64,000 bases of DNA from Vibrio ulleungensis. Lineage in GTDB: Bacteria; Pseudomonadota; Gammaproteobacteria; Enterobacterales; Vibrionaceae. The number at the start of each line of letters is the position of its first letter. The first letter of the stretch is position 1. This document shows, piece by piece, positions 42,337 to 51,911 of this stretch. The stretch lies in NCBI RefSeq assembly GCF_016900875.1, contig NZ_JAFEUM010000003.1, positions 430,058-494,057 on the forward strand. The letters are read 5' to 3'. Below the pieces are notes generated by a model, which searched no databases, was not told where the DNA came from, and saw nothing but the letters and a program-made list of their open reading frames with translations. A program made the translations under genes and the position numbers.

Positions 42337-42735
42337 TTAACCAAAGAAAACCTCATTGGCGTGCATTGAGTCCATGTACTCTTTCCAGGTATGCACTTTG
42401 CCATCTTTAATTTCCATTAAAATATGGAAATGGTTGTTATAGGTTTTTCCGCTAACATGCTGACCTAGTGATTCTGCTTCTACCGCAACTCGATCGCCCT
42501 CTGCGGTCATGGCTTTGGCTGTGAGGCTTAAGCCTTCGGGAAACTCTTCTCGAGTTCGTTGCCCTGCAACGATGACAAATTCCTTGGTATGGGTACCCGA
42601 TATTGGCATCGAACCTGCTACCCAGACAACGGCATTTGTATCAAAGGCTTCGTTTACAATTTCCCAATTGTCATTGCTGATTGCGTCGATGACGTTGGCC
42701 GCAAGTTTTTTGTTTTGTTCTAGGGTCATATTCAT
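42337..42735 (-). CDS. SnoaL-like/NTF2-fold protein
   Basis: A 132-residue soluble protein of the SnoaL-like (NTF2-fold) group; it starts MNMTLEQNKKLAANVIDAI. Such proteins are small isomerase or cyclase folds with many roles; none can be assigned. Its last 46 bases are nearly duplicated at 33181-33226 beside ppaC, so this gene end is the apparent insertion point of the accessory block. ATG 42735 follows AAGAGA; the frame from 42783 is not supported. Confidence 0.8.
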   Translation of the reverse strand: MNMTLEQNKKLAANVIDAISNDNWEIVNEAFDTNAVVWVAGSMPISGTHTKEFVIVAGQRTREEFPEGLSLTAKAMTAEGDRVAVEAESLGQHVSGKTYNNHFHILMEIKDGKVHTWKEYMDSMHANEVFFG

Positions 42736-43037
42736 TCTCTTGTGTGTTGTTGAGTGAGAAATGTTATCGAAATGGCTCCGCATTACTTATACATTTCCAA
42801 AATACGCTAGGTTATTTGACAGTAATTTCTTAAGGCGTTGATTTTACGTATGAAGAGCACATTATTAGGTGTGGACGCAGGTGCCTGTTTATAAGATGAA
42901 AAGAGGCACTTACAACACGACCCCTCCGTGTACAAAGGTTTTTCAGCTTCAAGAGGCGTCTCCAATATATTGGTGTATTACTCTCACCTTAATATTTGGG
43001 AAATCGATAAGTATTCATTGAGAGTGGTTTGTAAACT

Positions 43038-43532
43038 ATGCTCATTCTCCACAAAGTGAGCGACATTGTGACTCAATCTAAAACTTACTCATTTGAAATT
43101 AATCACCTTTACAATGGTATCGACGCAGAGCGTTTTTGGACGTTTCTACTCGATCTAGACTGGTATACTCAATCAGACATCATGAAAGGTGAAATGCTGC
43201 TGGTTGAAAAGGGGCAAAAGCACCCACAAGGGTTGGGAGCCATTCGGCGGTTGACAATCGACACGATTGAATTGACTGAGAAGATCGTTGGTTTTAGACC
43301 GCATGAATATTTCAGCTATCAAGTCCAGCCCGGTGGTAAAGGTATGCCAGTCCACAACTACACGGGTGAGTTTTACTTAATCCCACATAAAGACGGCATG
43401 ATGTTTCGCTATGTGGGCAGTTACCAGCAAAAGTATTTTGGAACAGGGGCGCTATTGAAGTGGCTGTTTCGTTCCAGAATAAAAACGATGCTGCCAATAT
43501 GGGAAAAGGGCTACCATACTTATTATCAATAG
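43038..43532 (+). CDS. SRPBCC (START-like) family protein
   Basis: A 164-residue soluble protein with the polyketide-cyclase/SRPBCC ligand-binding pattern: RFWTFLLDLDWYTQSD, GLGAIRRLTIDTIELTEKIVGF, and a C-terminal amphipathic helix. No catalytic residues are recognised. It is followed by an AraC regulator and an NAD-binding protein on the same strand. The start may also be GTG 43068. Confidence 0.72.
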   Translation: MLILHKVSDIVTQSKTYSFEINHLYNGIDAERFWTFLLDLDWYTQSDIMKGEMLLVEKGQKHPQGLGAIRRLTIDTIELTEKIVGFRPHEYFSYQVQPGGKGMPVHNYTGEFYLIPHKDGMMFRYVGSYQQKYFGTGALLKWLFRSRIKTMLPIWEKGYHTYYQ

Positions 43533-43656
43533 TTCGCGGATGCGGTTACTCAAATAGGCTCAATGAGTAGAAAAGTAGAGTGCAAAGCATAGACGGCGCA
43601 GTGTGCTCTTGTGTATTTCGAATGGTTCGATAGAGTCTCAAACAGAGCGATTAGCG

Positions 43657-44574
43657 ATGAATAAATCAACTCACATTAAATCTATATCTGAACTCCACAC
43701 TTTTTTGGAGCTTGCTAGACCCGCCCATCCTCTTATTTCAGTCATTCCAATGGATGCGTTAAAAAATAAAGCGGAGTCTAATAGTAGCTATACGTTTGAT
43801 CTGTACCAGATATCGTTTAAAAAGGGACTTAGCTGTGACATGCAATATGGCCGCAGTACCTACGACTTTGACGATGGCTCTGTTATTTTTCTAGCACCAG
43901 GACAGACGGCCACAGTCACCAATATAGAAAGCTCGGAAGACGCCTCTGGTTGGACTCTTGTATTTCATGCTGACCTTTTAAAGCACACGGCGCTGTCAAA
44001 CAAGATGGAGCAATACAGCTTTTTTGAGTACGACAGCAATGAGTCACTGCATTTATCGGAAAAAGAAATCGCCATTGTGGCGGACTTTGTGGACAAAATT
44101 CTGTACGAGACCTCACTCAATATGGATCGTCATACTCAAGCTTTGTTGTGCTCACATTTGGAGCTGATGTTAGGGTACTGTACTCGATTTTATGACAGAC
44201 AGTTTTACGTCCGAAGCGACTTAAACAAGAAATATGTGACTCGATTTGAAGCATTGTTAAATGGGTATTATCAGAGCGAGAAGCCCCTTGAGTTAGGTGT
44301 GCCCACGGTTCAGTATTGTGGTAAAGAGTTGGGACTGTCCCCCTATTATTTGAGTGACTTACTCAAGCGGGAGACAGGCAAAACCGCTCTTGAAATTATC
44401 CATCTATTTTTGGTGGAGAAAGCCAAAAAGATGATGGCAGAAGAACGTTTAAGCATCACTCAAATATCGTGCGATTTGGGTTTTGAATACCCTCAACATT
44501 TCTCAAAGCTATTTAAAGCGAAGGCAGGAATGTCACCACGCGAATTTAAATCATCATCACAAACAAAGCATTAG
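43657..44574 (+). CDS. AraC-family transcriptional regulator
   Basis: A 305-residue regulator: an N-terminal cupin-like sensing domain (about 1-170; SVIFLAPGQTATVT) and a C-terminal double helix-turn-helix (about 200-300) ending in SITQISCDLGFEYPQHFSKLFKAKAGMSPREF-type sequence. ATG 43657 (MNKSTHIKS) gives the expected length. It lies 19 bases before the NAD-binding protein gene, so it probably controls or is co-expressed with it. Confidence 0.87.
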   Translation: MNKSTHIKSISELHTFLELARPAHPLISVIPMDALKNKAESNSSYTFDLYQISFKKGLSCDMQYGRSTYDFDDGSVIFLAPGQTATVTNIESSEDASGWTLVFHADLLKHTALSNKMEQYSFFEYDSNESLHLSEKEIAIVADFVDKILYETSLNMDRHTQALLCSHLELMLGYCTRFYDRQFYVRSDLNKKYVTRFEALLNGYYQSEKPLELGVPTVQYCGKELGLSPYYLSDLLKRETGKTALEIIHLFLVEKAKKMMAEERLSITQISCDLGFEYPQHFSKLFKAKAGMSPREFKSSSQTKH

Positions 44575-44593
44575 TGCGGGCGAGACTAGAACG

Positions 44594-45277
44594 ATGAGAG
44601 TTATCATAACTGGAGCCACTGGTATGGTGGGGCGAAGTGTTTTAAATCAGTGTATTGAGAGTGAACATGTTGCACAGATTACGGTGATCACAAGAAAAAC
44701 ACTGGGCGTTACCCACCCGAAAGTAAAAGAGCTTATCCACCAGGATTTCGCCGACTTTTCTTCATTGGAAAAAGAGCTTCACAACTATGACGCTTGTTTT
44801 CATTGTATGGGAGTCTCTTCGTTTGGAATGAGTGAGCAAGACTACACGCGACTCACCTATGACATCACATTGGCACTCGCCTCTACTTTAGTGTCAGCAT
44901 CTCCGCATATGACCATGACTTATGTGAGCGGTACAGGTGCAGACAGCACTGAAAACGGCTCTAGTATGTGGGCCAGAGTTAAAGGAAAGACCGAGAATAT
45001 GCTGCTTAAAATAGGTTTTAAGGACGCGTATATGTTTAGGCTTGGCGCGTTGCTGCCTCAGCATGGTGTGAAAAGCAAAACCACGCTATATAACTTACTG
45101 TACTTGGCTTTGCGCCCCGTTTATCCACTGTTGCCAAAGCTGATGGCGGCAACCACCAGTGAACAATTAGGAAATGCGATGATCCACGCAGTGCTTTCGC
45201 CGCAGCCTCAAAAGATATTGGAGAATAACGATATTAATCGTTTAGCGAGCGATGGGAGCCAGCAGCACTCATCGTGA
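44594..45277 (+). CDS. NAD(P)-binding Rossmann protein, atypical SDR
   Basis: A 227-residue atypical short-chain dehydrogenase/epimerase-like protein. The dinucleotide-binding motif is VIITGATGMVGRSVL at the N-terminus, and FHCMGVSSFGMSEQ follows. The substrate is unknown. ATG 44594 is chosen because it places the Rossmann motif at residue 3. The AraC gene lies just upstream. Confidence 0.8.
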   Translation: MRVIITGATGMVGRSVLNQCIESEHVAQITVITRKTLGVTHPKVKELIHQDFADFSSLEKELHNYDACFHCMGVSSFGMSEQDYTRLTYDITLALASTLVSASPHMTMTYVSGTGADSTENGSSMWARVKGKTENMLLKIGFKDAYMFRLGALLPQHGVKSKTTLYNLLYLALRPVYPLLPKLMAATTSEQLGNAMIHAVLSPQPQKILENNDINRLASDGSQQHSS

Positions 45278-45327
45278 TTACGTTTTGCTAGATTCTTATC
45301 TGTCTGCTGTACAATACTTGTTGAGTC

Positions 45328-45358
45328 AAAAGGTCGTTGCTTTAGCAACGACCTTTTT
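45328..45358. terminator. Bidirectional terminator at the sapF 3' end
   Basis: Perfect stem AAAAGGTCGTTGC with its complement and a 4-base loop. The sapF stop codon lies in the loop, and the last SapF residues (KGRC) are encoded by the stem. It ends both the SDR gene and the sap operon. Confidence 0.9.
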
Positions 45359-46124
45359 GCATAAAGTGGCTGTCGACCAACTTTTGAGTGACGGAGTGCT
45401 TTGGATTATCGATGATGTCTAACGTGTTTCCTGCTTCTACAACGCCACCATTGTCCATCACCAGTATTTTATCGGTGATGTGTTTTATCATCCCAATATG
45501 TTGGGACACATAGATGAAGGACACGCCCATTTCTTCTTGCAATTCGAGCAACAAGTTAACAATTTGCGAGCGCATCGCCATGTCGAGGCCAATAAGCGCT
45601 TGGTCTGCGATTATGACCGAAGGTTGTAAGATCAGCGCTCGCGCAATACAAACACGCTGTTTTTGACCTGTTGCGAGCATTTGCGGGTAGAAGTGTGCGT
45701 GCTCGGGTAGCAATCCGACGCGTTTCAACGTTTGAGCCACGCGCATTTCACGCGCTTCTTTTGGCATTGCAGTATTTCGCTTTAATGGACCCTCGAGAAT
45801 TCGGCCAATCTGGATCCGCGGATTAAGCGACGTATTTGGATCTTGAAAGATCACTCGGATAAGTTTGCACCGCGTTGAGTAATCTTTGTGCTCTAACTCT
45901 TCACCGTTAACCAATATTTGGCCGCTGCTTGGCTCAATGGCTCCAGCAATCATTTTGGCTAGTGTGGATTTACCCGAGCCGTTTTGTCCTATCAAACCGA
46001 TCGTTTCACCCGCTTCTAAGCTAAATGTGATCGGTTTAACCGCTTGTTTTTCTTTCTTGCCAAACAACCCAGTGCGAGTAGTGAAGGTTTTAGAAAGGTC
46101 TTTAACTTCTAATAATGCGCTCAT
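45342..46124 (-). CDS. sapF: SapF, ABC transporter ATPase
   Basis: ATP-binding subunit of the SapABCDF peptide importer linked to antimicrobial-peptide resistance. The 260-residue protein has Walker [10 protein letters not shown], signature LATGQKQRV and Walker [13 protein letters not shown]. The catalytic Glu after Walker B is Gln here; in E. coli SapF I recall ADEALASLD. ATG 46124 overlaps the sapD TGA (ATGA). See findings for the composite-site argument. Confidence 0.92.
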   Translation of the reverse strand: MSALLEVKDLSKTFTTRTGLFGKKEKQAVKPITFSLEAGETIGLIGQNGSGKSTLAKMIAGAIEPSSGQILVNGEELEHKDYSTRCKLIRVIFQDPNTSLNPRIQIGRILEGPLKRNTAMPKEAREMRVAQTLKRVGLLPEHAHFYPQMLATGQKQRVCIARALILQPSVIIADQALIGLDMAMRSQIVNLLLELQEEMGVSFIYVSQHIGMIKHITDKILVMDNGGVVEAGNTLDIIDNPKHSVTQKLVDSHFMQKGRC

Positions 46125-47116
46125 GCAGGCACCTTCGTGTTGAGTGGGAAATGGCAAGAGTATTTGTGGCCTTTCACTTTTTTAGACAGCGGTGCTTCGA
46201 CACACTCTTTACGAGCATAAGGACAACGTGGCCCAAGCCGGCAACCAATAGGTAAATGCTGTAATGGCGGTATTGAGCCGGGTAGGGAAGAGAGCCTTTG
46301 TTTATGTTGATCTGAACTTGCGAAATCTGGCATCGCTTTTATTAACGCCGCGGTATACGGATGCTTAGGGCCATCAAGCACTTTTCTTGTCGCGCCAGAT
46401 TCTACCGACTGTCCGCAATACATCACTGTTAGCCTATCTGACCATTGAGCAATGGTTGATAGATCGTGACCGATCAGCAAAATAGTGGTGCGTTGCAGCT
46501 GATTCATGCGGCTTAGCAGTCTTAATATTTGAGCCTGGGTAACAGAATCTAAGTCGTTGGTGGGTTCATCGGCGATCAACAACTTAGGACCAGCGGCAAT
46601 CGCCATAGCAATCATGACTTTTTGGCACTCACCATCGGTAAGCTCGTACGGATATGACTGCATGACACGCTTGTGCTCTTTAATACCAACTTTGTGTAGC
46701 AGCGCATGCGACAACTTGCCGCGCCACGCGAATCGCTTCCACCACGGGCCTTGATAGGCCGACTTTGGTATCGATTCCGCCAGCTGCTCACCCACTTTTT
46801 CACTGGGATCGAGACAGGTAGATGGTTCTTGAAAAATCATGCCGATTTCTTTGGCAATCAGTTTGCGGCGCTCTTTTTTACTCAGTTGGAGTAAGTCGAT
46901 GTCGCCATACCGCATTCGGTCTGCGGTGACCGTCCAGGTGTCCTTGGTCAGCCCAACGATCGCTTTAGCAATAAGGCTTTTTCCCGATCCTGACTCTCCT
47001 ACCAAACCGCGGATCTCACCTTCATTGATGGTGAGACTCATCCGCTCGACTGCGCGAACTTTTCCTTGCGGAGTGTCGATAACGATAGAGCAGTGCCTGA
47101 TATCAATTAGTGGCAT
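46121..47116 (-). CDS. sapD: SapD, ABC transporter ATPase
   Basis: A 331-residue ATPase partner of SapF. Walker A is GESGSGKSL, Walker B is [12 protein letters not shown] with an intact Glu. The signature is the divergent LTDGECQKV seen in the Sap family. The C-terminal oligopeptide/dipeptide-type extension with Cys ([14 protein letters not shown]) may bind an Fe-S cluster, as in related Dpp/Opp ATPases. It is coupled to sapC by a TAATG overlap. Confidence 0.93.
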   Translation of the reverse strand: MPLIDIRHCSIVIDTPQGKVRAVERMSLTINEGEIRGLVGESGSGKSLIAKAIVGLTKDTWTVTADRMRYGDIDLLQLSKKERRKLIAKEIGMIFQEPSTCLDPSEKVGEQLAESIPKSAYQGPWWKRFAWRGKLSHALLHKVGIKEHKRVMQSYPYELTDGECQKVMIAMAIAAGPKLLIADEPTNDLDSVTQAQILRLLSRMNQLQRTTILLIGHDLSTIAQWSDRLTVMYCGQSVESGATRKVLDGPKHPYTAALIKAMPDFASSDQHKQRLSSLPGSIPPLQHLPIGCRLGPRCPYARKECVEAPLSKKVKGHKYSCHFPLNTKVPA

Positions 47117-48003
47117 TATTCTACCCCCGAATTTAACGCATCTCGCGCCGCTTCACCGACGATAGAAAGTGCAATAACCGTACTCATTATTGCAAGCCCT
47201 GGCAAAATAACGGTCCATGAGGCAATGAACACCAGCTCTACGGAGTTACCGATGATGGTGCCCCATTCTGGCGTTGCACCTTGTGCGCCTAAGCCTAAAA
47301 ACCCTAATGCAGTCATGTCGATGATGGCAATGGTCAAGGCTGTAAAAAATTCCGCGATAACAACAGGCAAAATGTTTGGCAGAATCGAGTTCCAAAACAG
47401 GTAATAGTCATTTGCGCCATCAAGACGTGAGGCGATAACGTAGTCTTTTTCAATTTCTTGGTGGATCGCATTGTAGGTAGAACGTATGAAGCGAGGCATT
47501 AACGCCACAGAAATAGCGAACAACGCGGTATATACATCACTTCCCCAAAACGCCACAAATATGATGGCCAACAGCAACGATGGGATTGACATGACGGTAT
47601 CGAGAAGGTGATTGAGCGTACTGGAGATTAAGCCTTTAGTCATCCCTGCAAGCGAACCGATGGTACAGCCAATTATGGCGGCTATAACGGTAATGGCAAA
47701 GGTACTGGCAAAGGTGATTTGTCCGCCAACCATAAGACGAGACAATATGTCTCTTCCTAGATCATCGGTACCGAGGAAGTATTCGATACTGCCATCAACA
47801 TCCCACGAAGGAGGCTGAAGGAGATGCGATGTTTGTTGATAAGGGTCGTGTGGGGTAAGCCAAGGAGAAATTAGCGTGATAAGCACGATAATGAGCAGGC
47901 TCCAAAGCCCAAACATACCCAAACCATTAGCACGAAAGCTCTTAATAAATCGCTCTCGTTGTGTGGGGATGTGGTCTTCTTGGTATACGCTATCGGTTAA
48001 CAT
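47116..48003 (-). CDS. sapC: SapC, ABC transporter permease
   Basis: A 295-residue inner-membrane permease of the DppC/OppC type with about six helices. An N-terminal cytoplasmic stretch precedes the first helix near residue 30. The EAA-loop segment is [21 protein letters not shown]. It overlaps sapB by 14 bases. Confidence 0.93.
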   Translation of the reverse strand: MLTDSVYQEDHIPTQRERFIKSFRANGLGMFGLWSLLIIVLITLISPWLTPHDPYQQTSHLLQPPSWDVDGSIEYFLGTDDLGRDILSRLMVGGQITFASTFAITVIAAIIGCTIGSLAGMTKGLISSTLNHLLDTVMSIPSLLLAIIFVAFWGSDVYTALFAISVALMPRFIRSTYNAIHQEIEKDYVIASRLDGANDYYLFWNSILPNILPVVIAEFFTALTIAIIDMTALGFLGLGAQGATPEWGTIIGNSVELVFIASWTVILPGLAIMSTVIALSIVGEAARDALNSGVE

Positions 48004-48952
48004 ACCATTCCTTTCTCGCTAGGGGGTTGATTAGCGTGCCGATGAGATCCGATAATATCTGAGTAAACAAAACAAAGCTGGCGACAACCAATACACCGGC
48101 TTGAATCGAGACATAATCTCGCATAGCGAGTGCATCCAGTAACCACCGGCCAATACCGGGCCAACTAAAAATTGATTCGGTGATAATGGCGAAGGTCAGC
48201 ATGCTCGCTAATTGTACGCCGAGCATCGGGATAATGGGTGGAAAAGCATTTCTTAATACATGTTTAACGATGATTTGGTAGCTGCTCAAACCGCGTATTT
48301 TTGCCACGCGGATAAAGTTTTCACTCATCACTTGGGCAACCGAAGAACGCATCAAGCGCACAAGTTGCGTCGCGGGTGGAATTGCCAGCACGCTACAAGG
48401 CAATACTAAGTGAAGTAACACGCTCTGTAATGCGTCCCCTTTATGGGGGGATGGGGAAATCAACGTGTCTACAATGGCAAACCCAGTAACGGTTTCAATA
48501 TCAAACAGTGGGTTATAACGTCCAGACACTGGCAGCAACTCCCATTGCAGTGACAGCAATAACATCAGCAGTAGCGCAATCCAATACAGCGGCGCAGCAT
48601 AAGCGGCAGTGGCGACAAAGGAGATAAACTTGTCCAGCGGTTTTCCTCGTCGCACACCGGATAAGGTTCCTAAAGGAATGCCAATAATGAGCGCCAATAA
48701 AAAGGCTAATAAGCACAGCTCTAAAGTGGCAGCAAATACCACGAAAATTTCATCACTGATTGGCCGTCCAGAGGCATTGAGTCCAAAGTTGAGGTTAGTC
48801 ACTTCGCTCAAATAGGTTCGCCAGCCTTCCCAAAAGTCGAGAATGGACCAGGTTGAAGTTGGATCCAGACGCAGAATGCTGTAACTCACCACCGATATAA
48901 TCAGTAAGGTGATCACAAATAGGTTAATTCTGCGCAGGGTATAGATTAACAT
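47990..48952 (-). CDS. sapB: SapB, ABC transporter permease
   Basis: A 320-residue DppB/OppB-type permease with about six helices. The EAA-loop motif is VAKIRGLSSYQIIVKHVLRNA. The start codon overlaps the sapA stop (TAATG). It forms the membrane channel with SapC. Confidence 0.93.
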   Translation of the reverse strand: MLIYTLRRINLFVITLLIISVVSYSILRLDPTSTWSILDFWEGWRTYLSEVTNLNFGLNASGRPISDEIFVVFAATLELCLLAFLLALIIGIPLGTLSGVRRGKPLDKFISFVATAAYAAPLYWIALLLMLLLSLQWELLPVSGRYNPLFDIETVTGFAIVDTLISPSPHKGDALQSVLLHLVLPCSVLAIPPATQLVRLMRSSVAQVMSENFIRVAKIRGLSSYQIIVKHVLRNAFPPIIPMLGVQLASMLTFAIITESIFSWPGIGRWLLDALAMRDYVSIQAGVLVVASFVLFTQILSDLIGTLINPLARKEWYVNR

Positions 48953-50580
48953 TAGTACTCCCTGTACACGTTCTCGAACGACTCAGTATTAAACGGGCTC
49001 ACCCGCAGTCCTTCGATTGAGTAGTGTTTTGCTTGGAATTGTACTCCGTGTGCCAAAGGAATCAATGGAACTTCATCATTTACAATGACTTGAGCTTGAT
49101 AATAGAGGTTTTTTCTATATCTAGACTCGGTTGTCTCCTTTGCTAGGTCCAAAAGGAAGTCAAAATCGGGGTTACACCAGGTGGATACATTTAGTCCGGC
49201 ACTATTGGCGTCACAAGATAAAAGCGGACGGAAGAAATTATCCGGGTCCGGTGTGTCGGCATTCCAACTGCTGAGTACCATATCGTATTGCTGGGAACTG
49301 TGGCGATGATTACGCTGCACTCTATCTTCGAACACCACGGACAAATTAACCCCAACATCCGCAAAGTCCGATTGCACTAATTCCGCGACTTTGCGCGGGC
49401 TTGGATGGTAGCTGAGTTCAGACGCTGGCACCCATAATGTGAGATTAAGTGGTTGTCCATTTAGGTGTTCTGCAAGCAGTGCACTTGCGTAGTTAGGATC
49501 AAAACGCACCGCAATTGTATCTCTGTTGCTGGCCCATGAGCCACTAGGTAGCAAGGAATACGCCGCTTCACCATTATCAAAATAGACGGTATCGATAATA
49601 TTTTCGCGGTTAATGGCAAGGCTTAACGCTTTGCGAATATCTGGGTGGTTGAGTTTTGGGTTTGAGGTTTGCAGTGCAATGAAAGAGATGTTCATCGCTG
49701 GCACTTTTACTAACTCCAACTCTGTGTGTTCACGAATAACCGGAACTTGGCTCATAATCGGAGAGTACAGAACATCACATTGATTGCTCAGCAGCTTTGA
49801 TAAACTGCCAGTCCCGCGGGAGGAAACATCAAAGACGACTTGCTGCATTTTTGCAGGAGACTTCCAGTAATTCTCGTTTCGAGTCAGCCTAATATAGTCG
49901 TGATGTTTAAATTCTTTAAGCTTAAACGAGCCGGTGCCGACTGGGTGTGTATCGATGATATGTTTCTCGTCGAGCGCGGCTAGCTGGTTGGCGTACTCTG
50001 CTGAGTGAATGACAGGGTATACAGTCGATAGATTGCTCAAAAAGGTGTTATCTGCTTTGCTCAGTTTGAACAGCACTTTGTGGTCTGACAATGCGATCAC
50101 ATCGTCGAGGGTGTTTGAAAAATTGATCGCGGCAAACCATGGGTAGCTGGCACTATTAACATAGTGATACGGATGTTGCGAATCGATGATGCGCTTAAAG
50201 CTAAAAACGACATCTTGAGCATTCATTGTCCGAGTTGGTGTAAACCATGGAGTGTGATGAAAGTGTACATCGCGTCTGAGTTCAAACGTGTATTCGCGCC
50301 CGTCTTCAGACACCGTCCAACTTTGAGCCAAATGAGGTGAGGGCTCCATAGTTTTACTGTCAAATTGAAGCAAGGCATCAAACAGCTGCGGGCTTAGCGC
50401 TTCTGTCGCTATATCGTTATCGACAAGCTGAGGATTAAAAAAACGAGGGCTTCCTTGTCCACAGTAAATGAAGCCTTCCTGTCTTACTCGCTCAACCTGA
50501 GAGTTATCTGTGCAACCCATTAAAAAAGCAACTGCGATTAACAGTAACCCGATAGGTTGCCAGCGGAGGTTTGACGTCAT
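48952..50580 (-). CDS. sapA: SapA, periplasmic peptide-binding protein (lipoprotein form)
   Basis: A 542-residue class-C substrate-binding protein of the Dpp/Opp family that would capture peptides for SapBCDF. The N-terminus MTSNLRWQPIGLLLIAVAF leads to a lipobox LMGC, so this version appears lipid-anchored. The SBP signature covers QSWTVSEDGREYTFELRRDV. ATG 50580 is used because the longer frame from 50625 would place 15 polar residues before the signal. First gene of the operon. Confidence 0.92.
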   Translation of the reverse strand: MTSNLRWQPIGLLLIAVAFLMGCTDNSQVERVRQEGFIYCGQGSPRFFNPQLVDNDIATEALSPQLFDALLQFDSKTMEPSPHLAQSWTVSEDGREYTFELRRDVHFHHTPWFTPTRTMNAQDVVFSFKRIIDSQHPYHYVNSASYPWFAAINFSNTLDDVIALSDHKVLFKLSKADNTFLSNLSTVYPVIHSAEYANQLAALDEKHIIDTHPVGTGSFKLKEFKHHDYIRLTRNENYWKSPAKMQQVVFDVSSRGTGSLSKLLSNQCDVLYSPIMSQVPVIREHTELELVKVPAMNISFIALQTSNPKLNHPDIRKALSLAINRENIIDTVYFDNGEAAYSLLPSGSWASNRDTIAVRFDPNYASALLAEHLNGQPLNLTLWVPASELSYHPSPRKVAELVQSDFADVGVNLSVVFEDRVQRNHRHSSQQYDMVLSSWNADTPDPDNFFRPLLSCDANSAGLNVSTWCNPDFDFLLDLAKETTESRYRKNLYYQAQVIVNDEVPLIPLAHGVQFQAKHYSIEGLRVSPFNTESFENVYREY

Positions 50581-50709
50581 ACAAAATCCAATTGTTGTGG
50601 TGCTAGAGCGTCCGATAGCTGACACTTTAGCATTAAGCCGATCTAGAGCCTAGTTTACTGCACATTACCTGACTTGATGTCAATTGTGTGGAGGCTGGCT
50701 GTCCTTTAC

Positions 50710-51720
50710 CTATAGCTTGTATTTTCGCATCATGCCACGAAACTGGTGGTAACTGAGGCCTAATAGTTCAGCCGCTGCTTTTTGATTGTGCTTGGCATGC
50801 TCTAATGTTTGCGTCAGTAGAGCGATATCGTTGTTTTCACTCCACTGCTTGTATTCTATGGGCAAGGAAATATCTGCCGATACAATCGAATTCTTTGAAG
50901 GTTCAGCGTCATCTATTGCGTACTCATTAACGGAGACCGCATTGTTATCTATAGATTGCTGGAAGGGGTCAAAAATAAGCTCACCGATGGGAGTGTTGGG
51001 AGCTGGGTTTTGATAGACCGCGCGCTCAACCACGTTTTTTAGCTCTCGTATATTTCCCGGCCAAGGATAAGCAACCAATGCGGCTAGGGCGTTGTCGGTA
51101 AAACCGCCAAATAGGGGCAGTCCTAACTCACGGCACATGCCCATTGCAAAGTGTTTTGCGAGTAACGGTATATCTTCCGGTCGCTGCGATAATGCGGGTA
51201 CATGTATTACATCGAAGGCGAGGCGATCGAGAAGATCGGCTCTAAAATCACCTTGCGCTGCCAATTGAGGTAAGTTTTCGTTGGTGGCGCAGACAAGACG
51301 CACATCGGCTTTTAAGGTTTTGCTGCCCCCTACGCGTTCAAACTCACCGTACTCTATAACGCGAAGAAGTTTCTCTTGAACCACGATGGGCGCAGTAGCC
51401 AACTCGTCCAAAAAGAAGGTGCCGCCTTCCGCTCGTTCAAATCGGCCTTCATGTTTTCCCCTAGAGCCGGTAAAAGAGCCTGACTCGTGTCCAAAGAGTT
51501 CGGAGTCAATGAGGTTTTCACTCAGTGCGGCGCAGTTAAGAGCAACAAACGGTTGATCCCAACGTGAAGATAAAAAGTGCAGTCTTTGAGCAATGAGTTC
51601 TTTACCCGAGCCGCGGGGACCTATAATCAGTACCGGTCGTTGAATGGCTGCGACTTTCGAGACTTTTTCGAGCATTTCGAGAAATAGGGCTGACTCACCG
51701 ATAATATTACGGTTTTGCAT
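50710..51720 (-). CDS. pspF: PspF, sigma-54 enhancer-binding activator
   Basis: A 336-residue AAA+ activator of the psp operon without an N-terminal receiver domain. Walker A is GPRGSGKEL, the sigma-54 contact loop reads GSFTGS instead of the usual GAFTGA, and Walker B is GTFFLDELA. A Fis-type HTH lies at the C-terminus (NQKAAAELLGLSYHQFRGMMRKY). Normally PspA holds PspF inactive. It diverges from pspA. Confidence 0.94.
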   Translation of the reverse strand: MQNRNIIGESALFLEMLEKVSKVAAIQRPVLIIGPRGSGKELIAQRLHFLSSRWDQPFVALNCAALSENLIDSELFGHESGSFTGSRGKHEGRFERAEGGTFFLDELATAPIVVQEKLLRVIEYGEFERVGGSKTLKADVRLVCATNENLPQLAAQGDFRADLLDRLAFDVIHVPALSQRPEDIPLLAKHFAMGMCRELGLPLFGGFTDNALAALVAYPWPGNIRELKNVVERAVYQNPAPNTPIGELIFDPFQQSIDNNAVSVNEYAIDDAEPSKNSIVSADISLPIEYKQWSENNDIALLTQTLEHAKHNQKAAAELLGLSYHQFRGMMRKYKL

Positions 51721-51828
51721 GAGACTCTCACTTGGTTAAATTCACCACATATGTGTTATTTTTGTCATGCTTTGAGTTGATGTGCAAGTGACTTATTATT
51801 AAAGTATTGATTTTATTGGCTAATATTT

Positions 51829-51847
51829 TTGGCATCAATATTGAATA
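51829..51847 (+). promoter_or_regulatory. Sigma-54 promoter of pspABC
   Basis: TTGGCATCAATATTGAATA carries the -24 GG (51831-51832) and -12 TTG elements at the correct spacing. It closely resembles the E. coli pspA promoter as I remember it (TTGGCACG...TTGTA). It lies about 70 bases before pspA and points toward it, with PspF encoded next door. Confidence 0.75.
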
Positions 51848-51911
51848 GTAATTAGCAACAAGGGGAAACCCTAGATAACATAAACGCTAATAAATGGTAT
51901 GAGAGGTCGTT

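Noticed and set aside
33181..42382. The 9-kb block as a currently mobile element
   Set aside because: No integrase, transposase or plasmid gene lies between the repeats, so only past insertion is proposed.
51816..51833. Alternative sigma-54 site TTGGCTAATATTTTTGGC
   Set aside because: GG-to-GC spacing is wrong; the site 13 bases downstream (51829-51847) has the right spacing and a better match to the E. coli pspA promoter.
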